From the NCBI GenBank assembly GCA_015501595.1, contig JADNRX010000040.1, positions 1 through 64,000 on the forward strand: DNA of 64,000 nt. The letters run 5' to 3'. This document shows positions 9,735 to 20,146 of the stretch, piece by piece. The position numbers and the translations under genes are program-made. The notes beneath the pieces were generated by a model. The model did not search any database, had not been told where the DNA came from, and saw only the letters and a list, made by a program, of their open reading frames with translations. Origin of the DNA: Hymenopellis radicata. Its lineage: Eukaryota > Basidiomycota > Agaricomycetes > Agaricales > Physalacriaceae. How positions within the stretch are numbered: the stretch's first letter is position 1; each line of letters begins with the position of its first letter.

Positions 9735-10074
9735 ATGTTTCCCCTACCGGTGCTTATCCCCACCATACCAGAACGTCAAACGCGCTCCAAACGCGTCTTT
9801 TCTCCATACGCCGCCTTCCTGCCGTCCCAGGTTATCAAGACCCACGCCGAGGTGGGCGCACTAGTCCTCAAGCGTCTCGCCGAACTCGAACAGCACCAAG
9901 ACGCGCCCAATGACGACGTATATGCGTCAACGAAGGAGAGTCCGTCCCTTCCGCCACTTCCTCCGTCGTCGCCTGCGGCGCCCTTGTCTGCGTCCATTCC
10001 CTGCGTGCCGCCGGACGCGTCGGCCCTCCCTCCGTCTCCGCTCACTCCCGACTTACCCCCGGCCGAGACATCAG
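9735..10074 (+). CDS. ORF fragment cut by the 4.9-kb element
   Basis: An open frame from the ATG at 9735 encodes a Pro/Ser-rich sequence with a short helical part (LVLKRLAELEQ) and runs straight into the terminal repeat of the element beginning at 10075, stopping seven codons later. No domain was recognised. It may be the 5' part of a gene interrupted by the insertion, or a chance frame. Confidence 0.3.
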
Positions 10075-13000
10075 GAAAGGCCTATATGCCTTAAGGCGTC
10101 TTAAGATTCATGTCACTCGAACATCAAACTTTAAGCTACAAAAGGCTCCTAAAGCTTCAAAGAGCTCCAAAGACATCTTAAGGCTGATGTATCATAGCCA
10201 TGAAACTTAAGGGAGCAAAAAGGCGGCAAAAGACGCTTAAAGCTAACTTTAGACATGAGCTTCAAACACGTCTGTCCTAAGATAACTTTAGACTTGCGGC
10301 ATCATTGCAATCAACTTAAGACATTATAAGATGTCTTAACACAGCTTTATGCAGATGCTGCATTCTCAAGCAGCTTAAGATTCAAAGAGTACATTATCTA
10401 CTACTTATACAGATACTTGAAACTGCATCACACTTGTTTGCCTGGCTCATGGTGGGGTTCAAGTGAATAGGGAACATAAATAAGATGAAAAAACGAAACG
10501 GAAAAATATGTACAGTACGTATTAAACGATCAGCTCTGAGGAATGCTCGCTGTTAGTACACAGCCACCTTTATAACAGCAGATACGCACCGAATGAGTGT
10601 CGAGTATGAGCAGAATGGTTTTGTTCCCGTAGAGTCGGCTCACCGGCAGGGTCGGGTTGGGTCAGAGGGAGACGACACAAAGTCGGTCTCCTTGACCATA
10701 GCGGCGACGACTCAAAGTCGGTCGCGGGTATCCCAGATGTCGCCGTATCGTGGCTGTTGATAGTTGTGGTCACCGAAATACGTACCTCGAACGCTGCTGT
10801 TATCTGTGGAGGAGGAACGTCCAGCCACCAGCAATCTCGACATGGAGAAAGAGTTCCCACTCGAGGCGGTGTGTTTGTTTTGCCTGAGCCCCAATTCGGG
10901 CCTACGACTCAGCATCAGCATGCGAAAACAATACGGCGCAAACGGAGGTGAGGGGACCTCAAAGTGCTATATGGGCGACAAAACATGAAACAAAGAGACG
11001 AAGAGACGAAGACTCACCTCTTCTGAATCTGTTCTGCTTCGCTTCGATGTTACGGGATGTGCTCCCTCTTCCTCCTCGTCTTCGTCGGATACGTGAACCT
11101 TCGCGGCAGCGCCAGAAAAATCCTCAGATCCGCGTGAGTCCCTTTCGCCATCGAACTGTACTATTATGAGTGCTGAGGCATCCACGAGAACAAACAACGT
11201 ACACGAAGATGACGCCTAACAGCTTCTCCGGCATTTCCTGCAGATGAATATTCATAGAGTTTGGTGTGATGTCCAGGACGATCCTCTGAAATAACGGTGG
11301 TTAGCTACCATCGTATTTATGTGGCAAAACGACTGGAGAGAACGCAGTCCCGGCCAATTCGTCGATGTTTCGCAGGAAAGGAGAGGGGTTTCTTTGGGGG
11401 CTACTCACCGAAGATCATAACTGCCACGTCGACAGAGCACAAAACACCTAGCTTGTACGCTTTTTTGAACAGACCGTTCTTCCTCTGCAGACGCGAACGC
11501 GTTCGTTAGCACACCATAAATAGCCGAGTAAAAATGGCAAAAAAAAATCGTAGAGAAATAAGGGTAGCGGTTGGTGCCCGCCAACAAAAGTAGGTTAGAC
11601 AGATGGACATACTGTAAGAAAAGTTACGCTCCTATTCCTTTCGTGCTATTTCGTTGTCAGCTGGCTACTTGGTAAGGCAAGACAAGGAGCATACCGTGAT
11701 GGACTGAATTTCGATTTTGCGGCGACCCATGGCGTGGAGGGTAGCATGATTCGAGCACGGGCACGTGGGAAGACAACGCAAGTGTGTGATATGGTGCTAG
11801 TAGGACAGGCAAACTGAAGTAAGTTAATGAGAAAGCAAGGGGAAAAGGACGCACTTGGGGTGTAGAACGAGCAGCAAATCGTTCTGCGCCGCGGACAGCA
11901 TGCATCCGTAATGCAGTCCCATACTCCTGCGGTGGTCCTACTGCCTCAACCGAGGGCTTACAGCTCCTTGTGCTGCCTAGCGTGGAGGGCTTACGCAGGT
12001 GTTTGGCACTGCAGTGGCAGCGGGACGTCGTCGTACACGTCGCTTCAAGCCCGCATAGCGGACAGAGCAGCCTCAATGCGAGGGCTTACGCGTGAGCCGT
12101 GGTATTACACATCCAGATGGAGACGACGCAAAGTCGGTCTCCCGACACTCTGCAACGACTCAAAGTCGGTTACAGGTGCCGCAGCAAGCCTCCGTGTCGT
12201 TGCTGTTGATAGCCGTTGGCGGGGTTTGTCGTCCAGAGCCTCGTCGGCATCGATGATGGTGGCGAGAGGGCAAGAGATCGAATCCGAACACTGTTCGGAT
12301 TCGCGGTCCGTGTCGCCGCCGCCAAATCGCGAGGATGTCGTCGTCGATGGCGGGCGAACGGCATGTCCGGGAGTGCTGGTATTCAACAAGAGGTATTTTG
12401 TATGATTGAGTAAGACATTTGTGAAGTATTGGAGGAAATGACAAAAAATGACTTACCAACTTGTTGCGGGCCATAAGCAGTCATGCGAAACAGACTTCCG
12501 TCGTAGGTACCATCTACGACCGCAGACGGATGACTTTATTTGAGCTGGATCCAATGTATGACATTGTAAAGTATTGGTTCCAGTAGAAATTCCAGCAGCC
12601 GGTGAGGTTTCCGGTGCTGGAGTGTGTAATCTGAGCATATACACGATGGTATACTTGCTACGGAAGGGAATTTCGAGGTCCTGCACTAAGTATATTACCC
12701 TGAATTTGGCTTAGATATATGAAACCATTATACTACAGCAGATTCCGATAGTTATATTTCCACTCCGTAGACGCCGTCGTTGTTCCGAGCGACGTTGAAG
12801 TCGTTCCGGTCGTGATCGGCAAACGCCGTATCGTGATCAGCGCCCTTTCCTCATCGTCTGTTCCAGGTCTGTTCTCTCTTACCACGATGGCATGTCAACA
12901 TCGCGGTCCTATCCTGCCCCGGACTTCGGCCTGGGGCCTCACTCCTTCACCTTCTCTCGATTCTCACACTCCTGGACCACCCAACGCGAATTTACAGCCC

Positions 13001-14996
13001 TCTGGCAACGAGGCCCCTCATTCAAGCCGTGGACTGTGCAGCTCAACTGCCAGCGCCGTTGCGCAAGGATGACAACTTAGGACATAATAGAAAACCCCCA
13101 CCCTGCTGGCGTGCAGGCTTCAAGGGTAGGACTTGAAGGCGCCGTGTCGTCGGTGCGTTTTCTTTTACCTTCTATTTTCTCAACATCGACGGTGCCATGA
13201 ACATCGTCGACGTCGGCCTCATGCCACATTCTTGCCACCATTCCTGCCACCACTATGCCCCTCCTTTTTGCTCAATTCCCCCCCACGCTGATTCCAATTT
13301 GAATTCTCAGGAAATTATGCCCAAGTCGAATTGCCGCCGGCACATGAGGCCACGTATGCCTCACGTGCCGGTTGGTTTAAATTTCCGATCGGACTTGAAG
13401 TCTCCTCTCCTCTAACCACCACCACCACACCACCTCCCGACTGCTGCTATGCGCACAGTCGCCATCTCGCCGCTGCCTTGTGCACGTCGACTGTCGGTGC
13501 TGCCTTGGAACCTTGATGGATCATTGTGGAGGAGGTGGGTCGTTGTTGCCTATGGCTTCATTGAGGTGCGTGGCGTCGTCTCTATTTTTAAATATGTCTT
13601 TAACAATTCTCCCTTCCTGGGCTGTGTAGTACGATGCATGGCGGCGGCAACTACGAACACCGACGGGGACAACCCCACCGAGCACGACCTTCCCAAGCAT
13701 GTCGACGACCCTATCGAGGACAACGACGACCCACCGAACACGACGACGACCCTACTGAGGACGATGACAACCCTCCCAAGCACGACTACCCACCAAGGAC
13801 GATGACGACCCCACCGAGCACGACGACAGGCCTACCTCAGACGACGTCAAGCCAATCCAAGACAACGACGAGTCCATGGAGCACGAGGTCGAGGCAACCG
13901 AACGCCACGCCCACCGAGGGCGCCAATGACTTCACTGAGGACGCGCTGATGACTACAATCCTGAGGACGACAATGAGCTCGGGGACGATGATGAGGATTA
14001 TGTGGCTAAGCACCAAGGATCCTGGCAATCACTGAGGACGACGACGAGCATCAAGGATGATGGCGGGACGTGTGCGACGACAAGCGGGACGTGTAAAACG
14101 GGAATGAGGATACGCAAGACTCGGACAAGGATACCCGAGACTCGGACGAGGGGCGACGCTCTTGTGCATCGGAGGAGAACAACTAAGATGCGGGCTATGT
14201 CGACCACCACAAGGACGACAACGAGAAGCGAGGACTACTGCGAGCCCCGAGCGCCACGACGATCACCAAGCACCATGACGAGTCAATCATGATGAGCACC
14301 GAGGACCACGCGATGTGGACCATGACCTCGACGAGCAGGCCACTGAGCCTTACTTACCATGGGGGACATGCATCATGAGGATGTGGCTAAGGGGTGATAA
14401 CTGCAACCCGGATGGATGAAGGTTTGAGGTGTTGGGTTGTATATAGCTATTACTGTAGCTAGTTCCATTTTTGTCTGTTTATGAATTATTATGTGTTTTT
14501 GCTATTCTTCGTGTGCATTTCCTGAGCTCAAGTAGCTTATTATTATCCTTACTAATGCTTGGTTGTGAGATGCAGTTGCAAAGCGGTTAGAAGGCAGTTA
14601 GAAGGTGGTTGACAGGCACTTGAAAGGTACTCGGAAGGCACCTGGAAAGCAACTTAAGCCAAGGTTCACAACAACGTATGCTTTAAGTTAACTTTGTAAT
14701 GCTTTACGAAGTATGAAAAGGCAGCTTTAGAAGCTTTTCAAGTGCTTTTTAAGTTACCGAAAAGCAGTTCAAAGGCAACTTAAGATAAGGTTCACAGTGA
14801 TGTATGCTTTAAGTCAACTTTCAAGAGCTTTTTAAGAGCTTTTAGAATGCCTTAAGGTGTCTTAAGATGCCTTAAAGTACATGTCTCTGTGAACCTTTGT
14901 TTTAAGCGTCTTATCAGCTTACTTATCTTTATGATCTTTTTACGTCCTAAGACGCTTTAAGTTGCTTAAAGTTGCCTTAAGGCATATAGGCCTTTC
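10075..14996. mobile_element. 4.9-kb TIR DNA element without recognisable transposase
   Basis: The two ends are inverted copies of GAAAGGCCTATATGCC followed by TTAAGGC (23 bp). For about 300-400 bp inside each end the sequence is dense in CTTAAG/CTTTAAG words, a typical subterminal transposase-binding pattern. No exact target-site duplication flanks it (left ...ACATCAG, right GAGATGC...). Internal ORFs are short and match no transposase, so it is probably non-autonomous. Inside are two copies of a GGAGACGAC...AAGTCGGTCTCC motif (10665-10715 and 12117-12172) and a low-complexity GAC-rich tract (13640-14300). The superfamily cannot be assigned from the sequence alone. Confidence 0.65.
13640..14300. 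repeat. Low-complexity ACG/GAC-rich tract
   Basis: Imperfect trinucleotide-like repeats (CGACGACNAC, CACCGAG, GAGGAC) that give Asp/Thr/Glu-rich open frames in several phases. No start, splice or domain evidence supports a gene. Confidence 0.55.
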
Positions 14997-15069
14997 GAGA
15001 TGCTACAGCAGAGACTGACAGAGAAAGGACTTACTTCTGGTGGATCTTGATGGTACCACGCCGAACGTG

Positions 15070-15236
15070 GACCTGCGGTGATACTGAGCGCGCGACAAGC
15101 TCCGGGGATACTGAGCGCGCGATTACTTCCGGTGATACTGAGCGCGCGACGAGCTCCGGTGATACTGAGCGCGTGATTACTTCCGGTGATACTGAGCGCG
15201 CGACGAGCTCCGGTGATACCGAGCGCGCGATAGGCG
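15070..15236. repeat. 27-bp minisatellite
   Basis: Six to seven units of GGTGATACTGAGCGCGCGA plus eight more bases, alternating between an ...CGAGCTCC and an ...TTACTTCC ending, which makes a 54-bp higher-order unit. One frame reads as a nine-residue repeat, GDTERATSS / GDTERAITS. No convincing gene contains it. Confidence 0.7.
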
Positions 15237-15239
15237 GGT

Positions 15240-15688
15240 GGTTGGGTGGGGGTTCACTGCGTATGAGGAATTGATCACCGGGAACGACTTTGATAGGCTG
15301 ACGGGCCTTGCGCCAGTTGTATCCACGCTTGTATTGGAAGGAGGCTGTGGGCGATGCAAGGACAAAGCGAAGGTTGGGAAACCAGTACGGGTGAAAATAA
15401 GGCCATCGTCGCTGAGGAACAACAATGATACGAGCATGACCGGGATCTTCGCTATCCTACACGGAATGTTGGTAAACTGTTGACTATGGCAAAGGACCCG
15501 AATTTACCCATCGTGGAGCGACATAGACAGTGATAGTCGTTCGAGCCATAGTGAGTGGATCAAGCACCGACTTGGACGGACTAACATCGGGCGAGGGAAG
15601 GTTGATGATTGGAAGGCGGAATCGGGCGCGTTGGGCCCAGTCTGCGAGGTGCTCCTCGGTGCACCAACGAAAGACACCCTGGCAGGCA
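15240..15688. other. No gene recognised
   Basis: Left flank of the retrotransposon; no supported coding frame or RNA. Confidence 0.4.
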
Positions 15689-15693
15689 GAAGG
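15689..15693. other. Target-site duplication GAAGG, left
   Basis: Identical to 31233-31237; it directly abuts the LTR terminus TGTGAAG. Five base pairs is the usual size for Ty3/gypsy integration. Confidence 0.9.
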
Positions 15694-16000
15694 TGTGAAG
15701 ACTCGCGTCTTCGATTGCGGGGCTCAAGTAGCTTAGGAAGTCAGTGAGTAGCAAACCCTGTAACTCTGGGTGCATCAGAGAACCTGTAACCCAAGTCTGG
15801 GTCCTTACCAAGGAATGGAAGCAGTTACGGGTGCTCAGCCTGAGAGAGCGAGCACTAACGCGGCATCATTCGGGAGACGACGCGTCTCCGAGAACTCAAC
15901 ACTTCACGATCACGGTGTAAAGCAAGTCAAATTCCAATTGCGTAATCAGCGACACAAGTAACTACGATCATGTATATAAAACGTTGTATGAGTCCTTACA
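15694..16000 (-). repeat. 3' LTR of the gypsy element
   Basis: 307 bp, beginning TG and ending CA on the plus strand, 306/307 identical to the right LTR. It contains the palindromes AAGACTCGCGTCTT and GGAGACGACGCGTCTCC. Confidence 0.93.
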
Positions 16001-16014
16001 ATGCCTTCCCATGG
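16001..16014 (-). other. Polypurine tract and insertion site of nested element
   Basis: Read on the coding strand this is CCATGGGAAGGCAT directly before the 3' LTR, a short purine-rich tract fit for plus-strand priming. Its TCCCATGG part is the 8-bp target duplicated around the nested element. Confidence 0.55.
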
Positions 16015-19000
16015 TAAAACCTGACCGCAATTTCTTGAGATACCTTGGTCCGAGCCGGTTGGAGTACGAGTCAAGTATGAGTTCTACTCAAGTCTCACTT
16101 GAGGGACACCACAACCTTCCGCACATAATGAGCACTCATCTAACTTTAAGTGCTATTCAAAATGCACTCAAGCCTATCTTAAGGCATCCTCCACTCAAAT
16201 CTGTGAGGCAACCTCAAGTTCAACTCAAATACTCTCAAGTCCCACTCGACAGAGCATCAGAAAAGGGTCTGGGCATTTCAATAACTATGGACAACTATAG
16301 ATGTCGGGTGCTTGCGGCTGCTAGTACCTGCAGGCAAAAGTGACACCATTATTCGCACGGACGTACAAGTCATTTATTCCGTATATATCTTGTGTGCGCA
16401 TCACCAGGCAACTATGTCTTGGGCGTTGGCGTGGAGCAGTGCCTCGCCTAGGAGAGGAGAACAGCAGCAGCAGCCACCTAAGACAGGATTCAGTCAGTCA
16501 ATTTGGCGGAGAGAGAAAGGGGGCAGTGTACCTCTCGTCCTCGTCCATCCGTCCTTGTAGTCCTCGCAGTCGCTTTCCTCATCCATCCTCGTCATTCTTG
16601 CAGTCATCGTCATCGTCCTCGCCCTTGCAGTCATCGCCAGCGTTGTCCTCATGGGAGGTCACAGTCGTCCTTGCATCATGTGCCATCGTACGTGTCGTCA
16701 TTTGGGTCGGCATCATCGTGCGGATCTGTGTTGTTCTCTGCGGGTCCTCATATCTGTTCGCCTAGGAAACGGCACATCAAAGCGCACTCTAGAAAACAGA
16801 AAAACGTACAGTGTCTGAAACACTGTGCAGTGCATTATCAGATTCGATGAATTCAGGCACTGCAGTGCTAGGATTTTTGTTTTCGCACATGGACGACTGC
16901 TGCTAACAGGACAAAAGTTCAGACGGGGGTTTAAAGATCCAAGGTCAAACACACCCGCCGTCAGCGTCTATGAAACACCCTCAAACGACGTATCCGGTCT
17001 GAGGCAGCGGCGCTCTTGCTGAAGACACCAGTGTGGGCGACACTGAGTGTGGTGTCGAGGAAGGGCGGTAATTTGTACACTCTTCGGAGTCGCTGAGCGT
17101 AACCTTAGGCTTGATTCCGTTAATCTCAGCCAGTTCATCGTTGGAAGAGGAGGCCGTGGCGACGGCCGTCGCTCACTGCGTGGTGGAAGTGGTGGGAAGA
17201 GGCGAAGGAAACGACCGAGCTTGAGGTCGGAAGAGCGACGCGTCCATTCATACTTGGAACACTGACGAAGCCATATAACATACCAGCGAATACGAATGTG
17301 GGCAGCGCTAGCCGAGTACTCCCGTCAATGACACTTGTCGTCGTCGTCGTTGTTATGGGCAAGCCCGACTCCGGACTCCACCAGGAAATACCACTCATGT
17401 CAAAGCGTTGTTAGAGACGTCGTCGAAGTGGACGCCCTATAGCGGCGGCGGGACATCAAAACCTACAGAAACTATGAGCACGTTGAGTATAGAACACGCA
17501 CGACTTACCAGTACGCCGAAAGGCGACGAAGGACAGCGACGAGGCCAGGTAGCTACGAGGGAGTTCAGTCGGCAACGTGACTCACCTACGATTCCATTCG
17601 CACTATCCGATGCTGATGAGAGTCAGGACGGTGTTTCATCGCGGGTGATGGAGAGGTGTCGTTGGTGAGAGAAGCCTAGATACCGTCAAGTTGAGTAGGA
17701 AAAAGATGAACAATGAAAAGTACGTACCATCTTGGGCTGGTTGCGTCTGCGACGCCATCCAGCCTCAAATAATCCAACCTTTGCCTCATTGGAGGCACAA
17801 ACACGATGGCGCGGGGGCTCATTCAACCTCTTGAAGCCCGCTGCCGTCCTCCAAAAAGTGTTGCGGCTCCCTCGTGAGGCTTACGCGTTCGCGCTGCTCG
17901 AGCGCGATTCTAAGCGAAAAAGTCGTCCATCACGCTCGACCTCTTGGGTGCGTTTAAGACGTCGAATGGGTTGGGACGGCGTACAGAGCAGAGAGTGAAG
18001 CAACGGCGTATTGTGGTGGTAGGAGGCAAGATTGAAGACCGGCCCTGTTGCCGGTGTCAGCAACGTGAGCAATGCTGATTCTGGTCCATTGTGTACCCGA
18101 TGGACTATTTGACTGGTCCGTCGGGTACACAATGGCGCCGAATCGTTGCCTGGGAAGGTCGCTTGGCAAACATAGCCAAAGCCCTTCCCTCCTTGTCAGC
18201 AACCACCACCACGACGGTTGAACACGCTTAGCGCACACCTTTACTCGCTTGCGCAACTGCTCGCACCACGACTCGCAGCTTCACCTGGATTTCACGACCC
18301 TCGTCAAAAGCGTCAAGACGATGCGGCAGAATGTTATCAAAGACACGTCCCATCGCGAGAGGACTTCGACGACAAATGTCTGGTTTTCCGCGTATGTTAC
18401 GCGTATACTTTCTTCTCGTTCCAACCGTTAATTTTTGCACTCAGCCCATCATCTTCGACGTGTGCTCTAAACCCAGTCGAAGACGCGTTCATTTCGTTGA
18501 ACTCTAAAGAAATGTCAGACTCGGGGCATTCTGGCGAAGCGACCACTCCATCCGAGGATGCAAGGTTTGGCGCCTTCTTCTATCCTGTTGGCGCTCGAGT
18601 TTACGCATCCCAGTCCCCGTCATGTACGAGTACCGAAGGCCAACTTGAAAAGACTATCCGGTTCTTGTGATACGTCGACCGTCAGGTCGGTCGTGGTCGG
18701 TACATTCGGTGCGTCTTGCGCGTACAACTCTTTCGACTGTCTATCCTCACATATACAACAGTGGGAAGCGGCCCCTTCTGATGTTTCCAGAGGAAGATCT
18801 CATGCCGAATCTAATTGACATTTTTTTCAGCAACATCCCGAATTATCTCGCCGTACTCCACGAGCCCAGCTTTCGGCGTGAGGTTGCCTGTGGTCTGCAT
18901 CATCTCAACTCCAGCTTCGGTGGTGTGGTCTTGATGGTCTGCGGTGTCGCATCGCGCGCTTCACGGGATAGTCGCGTTCTCCCGGATGGCGCGTCGGAGC

Positions 19001-20122
19001 CCTGGAAATGGGTTGACCGAGATCCTCGCTAATCGGATGTCCAACGTCCTGGAGGATACTAGCGACGATTCCTCTCGTATCTCTGCCCTCGAGTTTGGCT
19101 CATAGGTGAAGGACTTGCCAGAGCTCCTGCTCCTTCCTCTTCCCGCCTTCCTTCAGTGAAACAATATTTTTTACGCTCGTTAGCGCGCAAGACGAAATCC
19201 AGATGTCTGGAAAGCGCGCATTATACATAGCAGGCGTCGACGGGAAGGCGGTGCGGCAAAAGTTGAGGTGCACGATGATTCGACCTCGACATCGTCGACA
19301 GGAGCGTTGGGCTCATTTTTGCTGGCTGTAGTTGTATCCAGCAACGTCAACAACAGCGAATCCATAACCAAGACCTGGAAGGTGATTTGTTCCGTCTTTT
19401 TCCCGTCGCCGCTGTTGCTGACAGTGCCCAGGCCTGCACTAAGATTGCTCGTTACCTGGAACAGGCCAGCAAAGATGATGCCTTTCACGAATAACCGTCA
19501 GACGCGGGACTACACGCCAGTCGCGAATGGCTGACCCACTTTCGCACGTCGAGTACTGACTCGTGATCACTCCGCGGGCATGAGGACGTCAGGCCACAAG
19601 CCAACGAGCCTGTTTTCATATCGCAGTGTCTCATCGCCAAGCATGGATCCACCGGTTCTGTCTAAGACTGTTGCTGAGAGCGACTTCTACAGCGCCGCTG
19701 TCAGCAAGAAGCTGCTCGTCCCGAAGCACGGCAACTCGCTCATTGTTCAGCTCGTGCTGAAGCTGGCCGTTGACTCTGAGAGATCGTACTCGATGTGTGA
19801 CTAGTTCTGACTAGTCTTACCTTCATCTAGTCACTGTGTCTCGTCTCTCAGTTTTGAATACATTCCCTAATTTGCATTTAGCCTGCATATCTGAACATGT
19901 AAGATTAGGATAAGATGGGATTTGTTGGAGCCAAGATTACAAGTAAGAGTAAGAGTATGAGTCTAGTGCAGAGGTGGGTTCTGTCTTAAGAATCTTATCT
20001 TATCCCGGTTTGACCGGGAAATCTTAAAAATTGTTTTAGTGGTACTTGAGTAGAACTCATACTCAACTCATACTCGAACTGGCTCGGACCTAGGATCTCA
20101 AGAAATTGCCATCAGGTGGTTG
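16015..20122. mobile_element. 4.1-kb TIR element nested in the retrotransposon
   Basis: Flanked by an exact 8-bp duplication TCCCATGG (16007-16014 and 20123-20130). The ends form imperfect inverted repeats of about 90 bp sharing GCAATTTCTTGAGAT, GGTCCGAGCC and TATGAGTTCTACTCAAGT. Eight-base duplications are usual for hAT and some other DNA transposon superfamilies. No transposase was recognised; the inside carries part of a fungal transcription-factor gene (see 18480-19032), so this looks like a gene-capturing non-autonomous element. Confidence 0.75.
18480..19032 (+). pseudogene. Captured fragment of a Zn2Cys6-type fungal transcription factor
   Basis: The frame at about 18740-19020 encodes a stretch with LMPNLIDIFFSNI, LAVLHEPSFRREV and GGVVLMVCGVASR, and then WKWVD. 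This order matches the start of the fungal-specific transcription factor (Fungal_trans) domain found C-terminal of Zn2Cys6 clusters. The zinc cluster itself is absent, the frame changes upstream (ORFs at 18218-18670 and 18667-19032 are out of phase), and the fragment stops soon after. It lies inside the nested TIR element and is best seen as a transduplicated, non-functional gene piece. Confidence 0.6.
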
Positions 20123-20146
20123 TCCCATGGGAGTAGGGTACGTCAA

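Noticed and set aside
12892..13080. Possible JmjC-like fragment (WTTQREFTALWQRG)
   Set aside because: Only a short, weak resemblance in one frame, with no metal-binding motif.
13640..14300. Asp/Thr-rich ORFs on both strands
   Set aside because: They follow from trinucleotide-like low complexity in all frames; no splice or start evidence.
10065..15006. Target-site duplication for the 4.9-kb element
   Set aside because: Flanks ACATCAG and GAGATGC share only partial similarity.
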